Shown here in pieces: positions 48,389 through 59,249 of a stretch of 64,000 nt of DNA (positions are counted from its first letter, which is position 1; every line of letters begins with the position of its first letter). The translations under genes were made by a program, and so were the position numbers. The DNA is from Piper betle (lineage: Eukaryota; Streptophyta; Magnoliopsida; Piperales; Piperaceae): NCBI GenBank assembly GCA_033002965.1, contig JAURVB010012950.1:1-64000 (forward strand), read 5' to 3'. A model generated the notes under the pieces. The model did not search any database. It worked only from the letters and a program-made list of their open reading frames with translations, and was not told the DNA's origin.

Positions 48389-48603
48389 CCTTGCGTGTCA
48401 AGCTTGATCGTGTTTTAGACGTAAGGCGGCATAGGCGTTCTACATATGTTCAATAAAATTACAAGGATGTGATCCCTTGTTGGTTTTCAAACTGAAGCTT
48501 CAGAAATATATAATGCAAGTCTATTCCTAAAACCTATTATATAAATACGCACATTTTTTGGATTTCACGAATAAGAGAATGAGCGGTATGGAGATATATA
48601 TGA

Positions 48604-48671
48604 ACCACACTAGTACGCATTTAAACCCTGAGGTAGTGCGGTGTATGAGGGTTTGAACGCATACTAGTGTG
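48604..48671. repeat. 25-bp inverted repeat at a rearranged F2 join
   Basis: CCACACTAGTACGCATTTAA and the reverse complement of the sequence ending AACGCATACTAGTGTGG pair over 25 bp with a few mismatches around an 18-bp spacer. The family sequence that should follow is absent, so the inverted copy marks a fold-back repair event. Confidence 0.7.
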
Positions 48672-48909
48672 GACAGATAAACGCTACACACACTTGAGTT
48701 CAGCAGAATTATTTTCTTTCTTATTTTTATTTATACTAGATGTGTTTTGACTCGTATTTAACAATGTCTTCCATTCTCATGACACCAAGTGGTTTGTTTC
48801 GATCTATTTTATCGATTGAGTCTTACCGACTAACAACTTTAAACATGACTAGAGTCGATCATAACATTTCTGATTCGATTCTCAGGTGGCTCAAAATCAG
48901 GGTGTTACA

Positions 48910-50791
48910 ATTTCTTTCTTGTTCATGTAGGTATCAATGAACAAATCATAGTTGTGGGCTTGATTGGTTAGTCAAATCTATCCCCTAGTCAAAAACATGT
49001 GAAAAATTTGCAAAATTATAGGGCTAACAACGTATAGAAATGTTCCCCATTTCGCATCTTCCACAAGTTGTCTATCTTAGGATTAGTGTGTGCAGTGTTG
49101 ACTCCCACTTGCATGTGTGTTTGGTTAGATCTTTTGTAGAAAACAACATTATTACAACATAACATATCAAAAAATACAAGATTTGGTGCAAATGTTGCTA
49201 TCATTCACTTCTGTGTCTTCTTCCTCCTTGATAAGCTGATGTCACTATCATTCGCCAACTTGTTCTTGATATAGAATTCTTACTTCCCTGCAAAAGACAA
49301 TATTTACTCAAAATTATACTCAAACTAGCTCATAATTTAGATTTTGTCCATATTCTCAACAATTCTTTTTGTAAAACTGATAGAGCAAATGATGCTTAGG
49401 CATAAAAATTATAATAACTCTATCTGAGAATTAGCATGCACCAAAACTTGAACTTGGCTAGTCTCTGACAAAAACAATCAACTTCAAAAAACTTAACCGT
49501 CAAACAAATAGAAACTTATTTCTTTAATCATATTTGGAGTAGTGTCCTCATGAAAATTAAATAATCATACTATGCAATTAGCTTTAACAATCAAGGAACT
49601 CAAGCATAAAATTAAACTGCATTGTAAAACTATAAATAAAATTCTCAAAAAAGCCCTCTCGTCATTTAGCTCTACTTAGATCAGCCAAAAGTATTGCTAA
49701 ATACGGTCAGAATCAGATCAAGATCATTTGGACTTATTTGACAATAATGGGGCTAGGATAAGGCTATAAAAGTTAAAAGGATATTAATGAAATACATCAT
49801 TAATATCAAATCCTTCCTTACTAGCCTTAACTAAAAAATATAAACATGTATCTTTTTAAATTTTTCACCAAAACATGACTTCCTAGCTTAAAAACACACC
49901 ATCATCACTGCATACTCAGCAGATACTTAATTTCAAACTTCCATCAAAACTTCCTATCATGAAAATTTGTGTTCTTTAAATTTTTTCGACAAATAACAAC
50001 TCTCATTCCATTATATTACAAACATCATCCAAACATCCCCAACACATTGCTTTCACCAAAATACATAAGTTTATAACCAATAAAGATGGATTCAATATTA
50101 AAAATGCTAGGTGTAGGAAAATCAAAAATAGGAAAAACAAAAAAAGGCACCGGATCAAAAGTACAAAGGACACAAAACTAAAAGCAAGTCACATAATTAG
50201 GATTGCTATTTAAGCTATTGTAAACAAAACTCATCTAATTCATTTCTTGATTACAAAGAATTCTTTATTTCACCTCAAGAATCTAATTATAGAATTCTAA
50301 CTCACTTCATCTTTAGGCATTCAACAAAACTAAAACTAAATTGTCATTCTAGTAGGCAAATAAACTAAATTATTAATAAGCTTAGTTCTTCTGTCCTATC
50401 GCCCTCTAAATACCTGTGTATGACCAAACTTGTCCCCTTAGTACCGATAATAATACTAATTCCACTAGTTACATATCTAATAAACAAGTGAATAGAAAAA
50501 ATAAGACCAATCAATGACATATTAAAGAATGTAAAAATTGAGGGAAACTTAAATCATACTTGCCACAACTAAACATGAACATAACAAAAAATAAGTGAAT
50601 TGACTAGTACATATACTAGTAAATAACATGACAACTAATTTTTACTTATAACACTGTAACATAATATATAAACTTGATCAACTAATTAATACTACTCTTG
50701 TGACTTAATAAAATGCCCTGCTATATTAATCTAATTAGTTCATGCCATATTTACATACTAAGTTAATTACCCGTGTGGCATACACGTAAGC
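48910..50791. other. Unexplained low-copy-looking region; possible exon relic
   Basis: This 1.9 kb has no counterpart elsewhere in the window and no LTR features. On the minus strand, a frame at 49204-49016 reads IATFAPNLVFFDML and VVFYKRSNQTHMQVG and is preceded by a TTTTGCAG that could be a splice acceptor near 49290. I do not recognise the family. Two stops lie close upstream in frame. The rest is AT-rich with no frame over 60 codons. It may be a unique spacer or a decayed gene or element. Confidence 0.35.
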
Positions 50792-51727
50792 TGTAAAACC
50801 CAGCTTTGGGATAGGGTTTTACCCACTTGTATTTTTGCCCAGTTCAAGCCAGTCTAGAGTCAATTCATGCGAGCTCGAACCATATCAGTTTTTCATACCA
50901 TGAGTATGGGGCCCTGATGGCCATAAAGCATGTTATTGTAGATACACGAGGTATAAAAATGATTTTTTATATGTTACCTTAGGTTTTCGGCCTAGATCTA
51001 GGTTGTTGCAATGTTTAGTATCTGTTTGTGAATTTTTACAGTATCTCATTGCATGCATCATATGAATTTCAGATTACCAGATTGCCCTAATGGGTCTAGC
51101 TTGATTTGAGTCGCAAATTTTCCCTAAATTGATTTCAAGGTTCGAAGCCCACTTAGCATTTTTCCCTCGATTCCCACTTATAAAGTTACTTTTAAAACTC
51201 AAGCGTAGATGACTCAGATCTTGACAAGCGGCCTAGTGGGGCTCACTTGGGTATCTGCAATATGTATAAAGATGAAAAGCATTAATCAAGACCATCAAAA
51301 TTTTCAGGCATTTTTCTCCTATTTTTGGAGATATTCACCCTTAGCGCCCCTACCACTTTGACTTACCGTCGGTGAGTTTCCAAGCCTCCACCAGCAATGG
51401 GATCGACACCCCCATGACCTCCTCATGCCAGCTTTTTATCCGCCCCTCTCACAACCACCAGCACCGCCACAGTTGTCGCTGGTGATAGAGTTTTTACTGC
51501 CAATTTTTGCCATCGTCGCCACCATTCAAGCGGTTTTCCAGTGCCGTAGGTGAGCTACCTCTGGCCGTTTTGACTACCCACACAGCTTCATCTTACTGAA
51601 ACCACCCCAAACCATCCCTATGGGCATGATCACTACTGGCGTTGCCACCACACCCGTGGCGATTCAGCCCTCTTTCTGACAGTTTTTGGGCAGCCAATGG
51701 CCGGACTCCACCGATCGCCACCACCAT
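50792..51727 (+). mobile_element. F4: truncated F-family LTR (5' part)
   Basis: Starts TGTAAAACCCAGCTTTGGG and follows the F order through GTATGGGGCCC, TAGATCTAGG and the GC-rich part. It stops where F5 begins; its 3' half is not found afterwards. Confidence 0.75.
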
Positions 51728-52086
51728 TGTAAAAGCCCAACTTTGGGTTTCAGATTTACCTGATTGTAGTTTGCATGGTTCAGGTTAGTTTCGAGTTGGT
51801 TTGAGCAAGCTTAGCACCTTGCAAATCCTGAGTCGATTTTAGTAGGAGGACAAATAAACGCTACATACAATTGAGCTCAGCGCAATTATTTACTTTCTTA
51901 CTTTTATTTCTATTCCATGTTTTTTGATGTGTATTTAACAATGTCTTCCATTCTCTTGACACCAAGTAGGTTGTTTCGATTTACTTTATCAATGAAGTCT
52001 TACCAACCAACAACTTTAAACATAATTTGACTTGATGGTAATATTTTTTATTTGGTTCTTAGGTGAACCGAAATTTGGGTGTTACA
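51728..52086 (+). mobile_element. F5: miniature F-family 5' LTR
   Basis: Only 359 bp, with the correct start TGTAAAAGCCCAAC and end CGAAATTTGGGTGTTACA. A single deletion near 51811 joins the first 80 bp to the last 280 bp. A primer-binding site follows at the right distance, so it is a 5' LTR and not a solo LTR. Confidence 0.75.
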
Positions 52087-53163
52087 ATTTGGTATTAGAG
52101 CAATGTCTTGGTTGATTGAGATGCAAAACTTTTATTTTGAGCTAAGTGTGTGGAGCTGTCCTTAGCTAAGCCGACAGGTATTTCCTTTGGTATTTTCTCA
52201 GTGTTTTAGATTTTTTATCAGTTGAATCTAAGCAATGTATGTTCAAGTGTTTATAGAAAGTGTGAGTTGGATATGAGATCATGATTTAAGTAGATATCAG
52301 CACGGACCTGACAGGCATGTCATGATAATTTTAGAGACTCGACCTTTCCTTTTATCCAGCCAAAGATTTGGAAGAAATAAGAGTGTCCACAGGCTCATTT
52401 AGCTGACGTAGTATTGGAAGCTGATTGGGAGTACCCAAAATTTTGGCGACCACACTCTAGCACTTGCTCATCTTTCGCATTTCACTGCATTAGTCCTTCC
52501 TTGGGACATGACGCACATTATGAGAGAAGGTCATAAGAGATGGCACTAGTTGGGAGCTTGGAGTTTGGAGATACATTTCACCCCTAACCACAACTCACCC
52601 GCAGATTCCTCAACATCAGTTGGTTCGGACCTCCACTAAGTTTCACCAAAGCTTCATCCTGGTCATGGATAGATTACCCAGGTTTGAGTCCATAAGCAGT
52701 GATAATTGCCCTATGAAGACTCCCTTAACCATGCCATTGCCTATGAGTCGCCAGCTCATTCTTCAACAAGCATGTGGTCAGAGATTTCTCCTCCCACTAC
52801 TTGGGAGCTCACAGTTTCATGGTCTATTTCACTGCCCGATGGGGGTTCTTTTCACCTTTCCCTCATGGTACATCTTCGCTATCGGTCACCCAGGAGTATT
52901 TAGCCTTGCAAGGTGGCCCTTGCTGATTCACATGGGATTCCATGAGCCCCTTACTACTTGGGTTAGAGCGTAAGCTAGTGATGCTTTCGGCACATGAGTG
53001 TGGACCGTCGAGTGCCTTAAATAGATCCATTAGGCATACTTTGAGGTCTACATTGGGGAACATAGTCCTTCAAACACATCCTTGTGGATACAGATTGTGA
53101 CTATGTGAGAAAAACCGCTTAAGCACTTGGAACACTGTGAGCACATATGAGAGTTGGGGTAGA
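52087..53163 (+). mobile_element. Internal region following F5
   Basis: It opens with the primer site TGGTATTAGAGCAATG (52090-52105), one base off the Met-tRNA consensus, followed by leader. No gag or pol motif is readable; the 117-codon frame at 52620-52973 has no retroelement signature. The right end carries GAGAGTTGGGGTAGA (53149-53163), which looks like a polypurine tract just before G3. Confidence 0.5.
52090..52101 (+). other. Met-tRNA primer-binding site after F5
   Basis: TGGTATTAGAGC, three bases after the LTR end. One mismatch to TGGTATCAGAGC. Confidence 0.7.
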
Positions 53164-54779
53164 TGTGACAACCCGTTTCGGTTCACCCGTGAACCGACCC
53201 AAAAATGTCACCGGCGACCAAACCATTCGCTAATCTACTAGATTCAGTTAAGCCGACCCAAATCTACCCTCGGCGTCTTAAAATAGTAGTGCAAGTATGC
53301 AATGCATAGATGGGATGCTTGGGTTCTAATGTAGCCCTACATGCATGCCACGATATGCTATCATGCACAAATAGAACAACCAAGAAAACAAGTTCAAAAA
53401 TAAATAATATTTTTTAAAAAAATGTAGCCCTAAAAGTGCTATAGGGGGCCAACCTGCTCATGACATTAATAAATATTCATATCAATATAATTCCAAAACA
53501 TGACATTATCATTTCCATTCTAGTCATTTTCACTTTTTGCCTCATTCAAGCTAAGTCTAAACTCCAAGGTTTCCTGTTCACTTTCATTTCACAAGCAAAA
53601 CATTCGTAGCATTTCATCGAATAATCTTAAACAAACTCATCATTCGCATAGCTTAGAAATCATCATTACCATCCATTATGTTCGGCTTTGCTACTCCTCT
53701 GCAGTCTTGACAATTCCCAGTCCTTGAGATTCTCACCTACATAAATAATATAAAACCGTCAGTAACGAGCATTATTGGTGAAGAAATAGCTAGTTGGAAA
53801 TTGACACAGAAGGGCTGACCCTCCTGTTAAAGTAAAACATTCATAACTTCCACTAGAACTCTCATAAGGCCACTAATTAGGAACCGTCAGCCTCAGCTCG
53901 ACAGCATCCCCTTTCTATCTAATTGTCAAGACTTGGCATTTTCATCCATCCCTTGCACAACAAATTCATTCTTTTAACTTCCGCCCTCTACATCCTCTAT
54001 ATTACTCCTAGCCCTAAGTATAGAGGCCGAGTATTTTCAGGCATGCTCTTTCAGTATTTTTGAAACCACAAGTCTAGACATGCGCTGCATAGCAGTACCT
54101 ATAAACCTCCACACTTCTCCTAGTTTGAAGAACCCAAAAGTGGAGTTATCAGGATCCCTTGAAAATGGAATGGCCAGCACACCAATCTAGAGCCCACTAT
54201 TGACTGGCACATACCCTCTAACATAGCACGATTGTTAGTATTTTTGGGTTCGACTAGCACTTGCCCACTCGCGTAGCACGGTTGTTGAATTTCCCTCATT
54301 CCATCTCATACTAAAAGCGAGAAAAATACATGCAAATAGTTCTAGGTAGGGATTTATATAATAGGCCCAAAGGCATTGTGAGTCAATTCTAAGTTAGATC
54401 ATATAAGGTCAGAGAGTAAAAATTGGAGAAAGGAGCGCTTATATCACCATAATGGTCCAAGTCGGCACTTTTCTTCACTTTTTACCCTCATACATGCATA
54501 TTCTAGGGCATGGCAGGTAAAACACCCAACATAAAAGTTATAGATCTACATGTTGTGAGTGCAACAACATAAAGATCTTGTAAATGGAACAACAGAATGG
54601 CATGATATGATTTTTATACTGAAATGGTGCATATATGTGACCTACATGCATTATAAAAATCATATCTATTTATTTACTAGCTAAATATGATAAATGGTTA
54701 CTCAAAATTCTCCTAACATTCAAATATACATGGTAAAAATGTTCTAAACAAAATTCTCCTAACATTCAGATATATATAT
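53164..54779. mobile_element. G3: truncated G-family LTR
   Basis: Starts TGTGACAACCCGTTTCGG and follows G2 and G0 through AAAACCGTCAGTAACGAGC, ACTAATTAGGAACC and TAAACCTCCACACTTCTCC. It is cut by H1. The purine tract just upstream suggests plus orientation, but colinearity with the inverted F LTR suggests minus; I leave the strand open. A short direct repeat (AAAATTCTCCTAACATTCA at 54704 and 54752) lies at its right edge. Confidence 0.65.
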
Positions 54780-54948
54780 GGTCAGGCTAACTTGGGGCAA
54801 CTGCAGGAAAATTTTTTGTGGTTGCCCCTAATCTAGCCCGTCCGATCTTATGGACCATCCAGATATGCTCATCATAAAAAAAATCCCCCTCTTCCTCCTC
54901 CCCCACCGCCTCCAGCCCTTCATCACTGCCGTCGCCCCGCCCGTGCAT
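54780..54948 (+). mobile_element. H1: fold-back element end
   Basis: Follows TATATATATGG and has a perfect 8-bp hairpin GGGGCAAC...GTTGCCCC at 54795-54829. A weaker stem (GTCCGATC...GGAC) follows, then a pyrimidine-rich GC part. Similar starts are H2 (55547) and, inverted, the right end of H3 (59136). Confidence 0.6.
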
Positions 54949-56007
54949 ATGGCCCTACAAAAGTCTATAATGAGGCAACCAAGTGGGAAAAAATCATTAC
55001 AAAGGGTGGTAGCTCTCACTAATATTTGAATAAAGAGATAAAGATAATATCTAGGTTACTAAATTCTAGAAGTGTAAAAAATAAAGAGTAAAGGTTACTA
55101 AAGGGCAGGTACTATAAAACCCAGTCTCAAGTTAGAATTTTACCCACTTGCAATTTTCCCCAAGCTCGAGCAAAAGTAATTTTCAAATCATGAGTATGGT
55201 GCTCAGATTGCCATCCGAGTTTGCCTGACATTCAGACATTATATTCAGTTAGGCTACAACAGAACATGAGTTATGAGTGTATTCATGACATATACAAATA
55301 AATTTTTTAATTAGCTAGCTAGGGTTTTAGGCTAGATCTAGGCAGTTGAAATATTTAGTATTCATTTGGGATTTCAAGGTACCTCATTTACATGCATATT
55401 AGGGATTTCAAATTACCCGTTGTGCCATTTAGCCATCTTACCTCAATTCCCACCTATAAAGTGACTTTTAGGACTCGAGTCAATTTTAACTTTAGACAGA
55501 CCGTCAGGTTTTATTTTAGACGGTCTTAATCCAAGCTTTTTGTCCATAAGTTAGGCTAACCTTGGGCGACCACAAGATAATTTCCTATGGTCGCCGCTAA
55601 TATGGACCATCCAATCTTATAGACAGTCCAGATATGCATATTTACAAAAGAAAAATCTCCCCTTTTCCCTGCGTCTCTGCTTCGCCTGCGTAGATGGCCC
55701 TACAAAAGTGTGTAATAAGGCAACCAAGTGGGACAAAATCACTACAAAGGGTGGTAGCTCACGCTAATATTTGAATAAAGGGATAAAGATAATGTCTAGG
55801 TTACTAAATCTTAGAAGTATAAAAGTTAAAGAGTAAAGCTTACCAAAAGGGCAGGTACTGTAAAACCTAGCCTTGACTTGGGATTTTACCCACTTGCAAT
55901 ATGCCTCGAGCTCGAGCAAAACCAAATTTCAAACCATGAGAATGGGGCCTAGATTGCCATATGAGTATGTTATGGTGGCCGAGTTTGCCCGACTTGCAGA
56001 CCATATT
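54780..56007 (+). repeat. About 745-bp tandem duplication H-M-F
   Basis: Order in copy one: H1 hairpin end (54780), segment M (54949), F6 LTR start (55125). Copy two: H2 (55547), M (55694), F7 LTR start (55859). M is recognised by ATGGCCCTACAAAAGT and GGCAACCAAGTGGGA; its two copies are 745 bp apart. F6 starts TATAAAACCC (mutated TGTAAAACCC). Copies differ clearly, so the duplication is not recent. Confidence 0.7.
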
Positions 56008-56330
56008 TGTAATGACCTGGCCCAAAGTGCACGTAATGGGCCTAAGTCATTTCTTTAAAATGGTTAACCTAAGTTAAAAATCTATAGTCCATTCCCACTT
56101 ATAAACAGGATCTTCTCCCAGTAGGTATAAGATGTGGACCTAAGTTGAGGGATCTCACAATCCACCCACCTTAGGAAATTTGGCCCCCGAAAATCCTACC
56201 CTTGGCCCGTTGCTAGCCAACGTCCCTAGTCCAGCCTATTGCTAGCCCCAGCCCACAACCTTCCTAGCCCGTGACCGGTAGCCTAGCCAACGTCCCTAGT
56301 CCTACCCACCATCTAACAAGGAACAAGGTT

Positions 56331-56342
56331 GCTCTGATACCA
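56331..56342 (-). other. Internal Met-tRNA primer site beside J3
   Basis: GCTCTGATACCA on the plus strand, two bases from the J3 LTR end: an intact TGGTATCAGAGC on the minus strand. Confidence 0.8.
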
Positions 56343-56344
56343 CC

Positions 56345-57564
56345 TGTAATGAGCCGCCCGTTCCGAGCCATGAGACAAGTGTTACTATATGAAACTAAAT
56401 GTTTCATAAATTAATTTTCTACTTATTTTCAAGATTTATAATAAATCCACAACAATAAATTTAATATATAAATTCTCGGAATAATTTATGTCCCATGAAC
56501 CGAACCAAAATCCCACTGCCATGCAAACCATCTCAACGAAAGAATAGTCTAATAATAGAGTCCTCCAACTATCCCATCTTTCCAGGCTCATACCTGTGGA
56601 GGCAATTCCTTGTTAGTGATAAAAACACTAAGGTGCATAATTAAATGAAACAAGTCAATAAAATCCCTACTATCGTTTCAAGAGTCTTTTAATTGTTATG
56701 AGCCTATGCCGAGCTCCTTAATGCTAGGAGGGGTGGCCACCCCATCCAGCTACCATCCCATGCATGCGCACACATGCTATGTGGCCCATAGCCTATAGTT
56801 ACAAATATTTGCCATTGACTCACCCTCTCGGTATCACAAGTGCATAATGAGCCATCTTGCGCCATTGCGCCCTGTCACCCATTTCGGCATGGGGGCAGGT
56901 GTTCAATCTTTCATGGGGTGTTGCCTTGTGCCAAATTGAGTCGACCCTGGTTGTGTTTCGACATATGGTGGTCAAATACTCAAGTCGACCAAGACTCCCA
57001 CATAGTAATTTTAAGGGTACAGCCCCGTGGCAGACTAAGTCAATTCCTTGACCCCTGTTGCACTCGGTGCATGGTGGTCGAATTTGGGCTCAGGCCGACC
57101 AGGGCTACCAACAAGGGAAAATACAACATTTCAAATAATTATACAGACCTGGAATTGTGATGAGGCATCCGCAAGTACGACACATGATCCTAATATGAAT
57201 GTAATTTCTCTAAAGCCAAATGTGCTCACAAGCTATCTTGAGGATGTTTCATTTAACAATAGAACTCTCCATTGTATAGAAGAATATGTGTGGAGTTCAA
57301 GAAGTTATTATATTAAATTTTATTAAAATGTGTGGAATTTATGAAATCATTACATTAAATTTTATAGAAAAGAACGTAATCACTCATAACTATATCATTT
57401 GTGTGATAATGAAAAGTCAAAAACTTATTACTAAATGAATATGAATGGGTTATAAATGATATTGATTCTTAAGAATTTATTTAATTAAATATTATTTATG
57501 GTTCGTTTTAAGATTTATAAAACCCTAAATAAAATAACCTAATTATTTTTTTTGGGGCTTTACA
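56345..57564 (-). repeat. J3: J-family LTR inside element I
   Basis: 1220 bp from TGTAATGAGCCGCCCG to GGGGCTTTACA, matching J1 and J2. It carries two copies of the shared block (56930-56995, 57030-57105). On the plus-strand right it is followed by ATCTCCTCAGG, the complement of a polypurine tract, and a TTTTCGTCCTGGAAAATA stretch typical of the region before a 3' LTR. Confidence 0.82.
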
Positions 57565-57989
57565 ATCTCCTCAGGTAAGGAATTTTCGTCCTGGAAAATA
57601 TAAGAGGATCATGAGTAGTTTTTCTTCTTTTTTTTGATTAAAGCATTGCCACTCATATGTATAGCTAAAGTGGGGTACACTGTCCCATGACACTGTTACC
57701 CATATCTGCACAGGTGACCCATATCACCCATACTACCTAGATAACACCTCTAATTGTAAAGGCATCCCATATACGCTCATTGGTTTAGGTGTCACGTGCA
57801 CCTAGCATGACTCACAAGTGGCACACCTATAATGACTTACCATCTAACACAATGAAAATTTATTTTATAAAAGAATGATCAATTCTTATATAAAAGAAAA
57901 TTTACCCTTGGGACAGTGGACCCTTAGACTTTCAACAAGGTTCTGATTGATTTGCAAGGTTCCGTGGGGAACCAGGCTCTCATACCACC
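57565..57989 (-). other. Element I interior between J3 and the right LTR
   Basis: Begins with the J3-side polypurine tract (57565-57575) and ends with the element I primer site GCTCTCATACCA (57976-57987, one mismatch to the Met-tRNA site). Non-coding. Confidence 0.6.
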
Positions 57990-58487
57990 TGCAATGACCC
58001 GGCCCAAAGTGCAATGTAATGGGCCTAAGTCATTTCTTTAAAATGGTTATCCAGGGTTAAAGATCTATAGTCCATTCCTACTTATAAACAAGATCTTCTC
58101 CCAGTAGGTATTAGATGTGGGACTAAGTTGAGGGATCTCACAATATTTTCAGTTAGGCAACAACAAAACATGAGTTATTAGTGTATACACGAGGTATACA
58201 AATGATTTTTTTATTAGCTAGCTAGGTTTTTGGCGTAGATCTATGTAGTTGAAACATTTAGTATTCATTTGGGATTTTCAAGGTATCTCATTTACATATA
58301 TATTAGGGATTTCAGATCAACCGATTGTGCCCCTATGGGCCCAACTTGATGGAGTCACAGATCTTCATGCAATTGAGTGTAGAGTTCGAGGCCCATTTGC
58401 CCTTCTTACCTCGATTCCTGCTTATAGTGTGACTTTTAGGACTCAAGTCATCTTTGACTTTAGACAGACTCGATGCGAGCTTTTGGT

Positions 58488-58489
<2 letters not shown>

Positions 58490-58538
<49 letters not shown>
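58490..58538. repeat. (TA)n tract, insertion target of H3
   Basis: About 24 TA repeats directly left of H3. Overlapping open frames through it are artefacts. Confidence 0.9.
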
Positions 58539-58544
<6 letters not shown>

Positions 58545-59136
58545 AAATATTTTTTGTCCTCCTCCTCCCAGCCACCTTGGGCCGTCGCTCAACACTGCCT
58601 CCTCCCCCTGCCCAGCTGCAACCTCAACCCCCACTGACCCTGCCCGTACCGACTCCTCCCGGGTCCACCGCACGCACGCTCGATGCGCGAAGAGGAATGG
58701 CGGTTGAGCGTCTTGCATGGGTGTGCTGGAGAATCAAGGGTAGCGATGGTGCGTGGGCAAGTTAGAGGGTCATGGCATGGGCATGGGCACGGGCGTAGGC
58801 ATGGGTGCAGTGCCTGCATCGAGCAAGGGAGTGGGGGAGCAAGAGAGTGGGGCCATGACGATGTACGGCAGCTTGGGTGGGGGGTGAGAGTGTACGGTTG
58901 CGTGGAAGGGGGGGGTGAAGGGCTACTGAGGGTGCGGGCGCTGGTGCAGTGGATGGTGCAACTAGGTGGACGGCGCGGGGTGGGCAAAGGGCTGGGAGGA
59001 GGCAGTGGCGAGTGACGGTCTGAGGCGGTGAGGGAGGAGGAGTATGGAATTTTTTTTTAAGATCAGCAAATCTAGACGGTCTTTATGATCAGATGGTCCA
59101 GATTAGGGGCGACCGCAGGAAATATTCCTGTGGTAG
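58539..59136 (-). mobile_element. H3: fold-back element with GC-rich cargo
   Basis: Bounded on both sides by TA runs (58490-58538 and 59137-59157). On the minus strand it starts with the H-type hairpin end (complement of GGGGCGACCGCAGGAAATATT at 59107) and the GACCATCTGATC...GACCGTC stem, then a poly-A/T patch and about 450 bp of GC-rich, Ser/Pro/Arg-coding-like sequence. No transposase. The several open frames of 60-152 codons on both strands in the GC part do not show a recognisable domain. Confidence 0.5.
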
Positions 59137-59249
59137 TATATATATATATATATATATGGAGAAAAGAAAACTGTCCTGCAGCATAGCCAAGTTGGCTGTG
59201 CTGCAGTTTGATTCTAGCCGTTGGATTATGATCCAACGGCTGGAAAATA

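Larger units (their letters stand above)
40870..48909 (+). mobile_element. F2: F-family LTR, split by F3 and J1-J2
   Basis: LTR pieces are 40870-42322, 45026-45536 and 48389-48909. It starts TGTAAAATCCCAACTTTGGG and ends ATCAGGGTGTTACA. Flanks GCTTC and ATTTC agree at three of five bases, so it may be an old solo LTR. The last piece is shortened and rearranged around a hairpin at 48604-48671. The GC-rich piece at 41380-41860 gives a 133-codon frame with no conserved domain. Confidence 0.78.
56008..58142 (-). mobile_element. Element I: short-LTR (TRIM-like) retroelement
   Basis: Perfect TSD ATATT at 56003-56007 and 58143-58147. LTRs are only 152-153 bp (56008-56159 and 57990-58142), TGTAATGACC to GGATCTCACA. 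Minus orientation follows from the polypurine tract AGGTGGGTGGAT next to the left LTR and the primer site at 57976-57987. The interior carries no coding sequence but includes a full 1.2-kb J-family LTR (J3) flanked by its own tract and primer site. Confidence 0.85.

Noticed and set aside
52620..52973. 117-codon frame as a gag
   Set aside because: It lies at a plausible distance from the F5 primer site but has no gag region, zinc knuckle or similarity to the gag of D or B.
54795..54829. Helitron 3' hairpin
   Set aside because: No CTRR end follows the hairpin and no TC start is seen; the flanking TA run points to a TIR or fold-back element.
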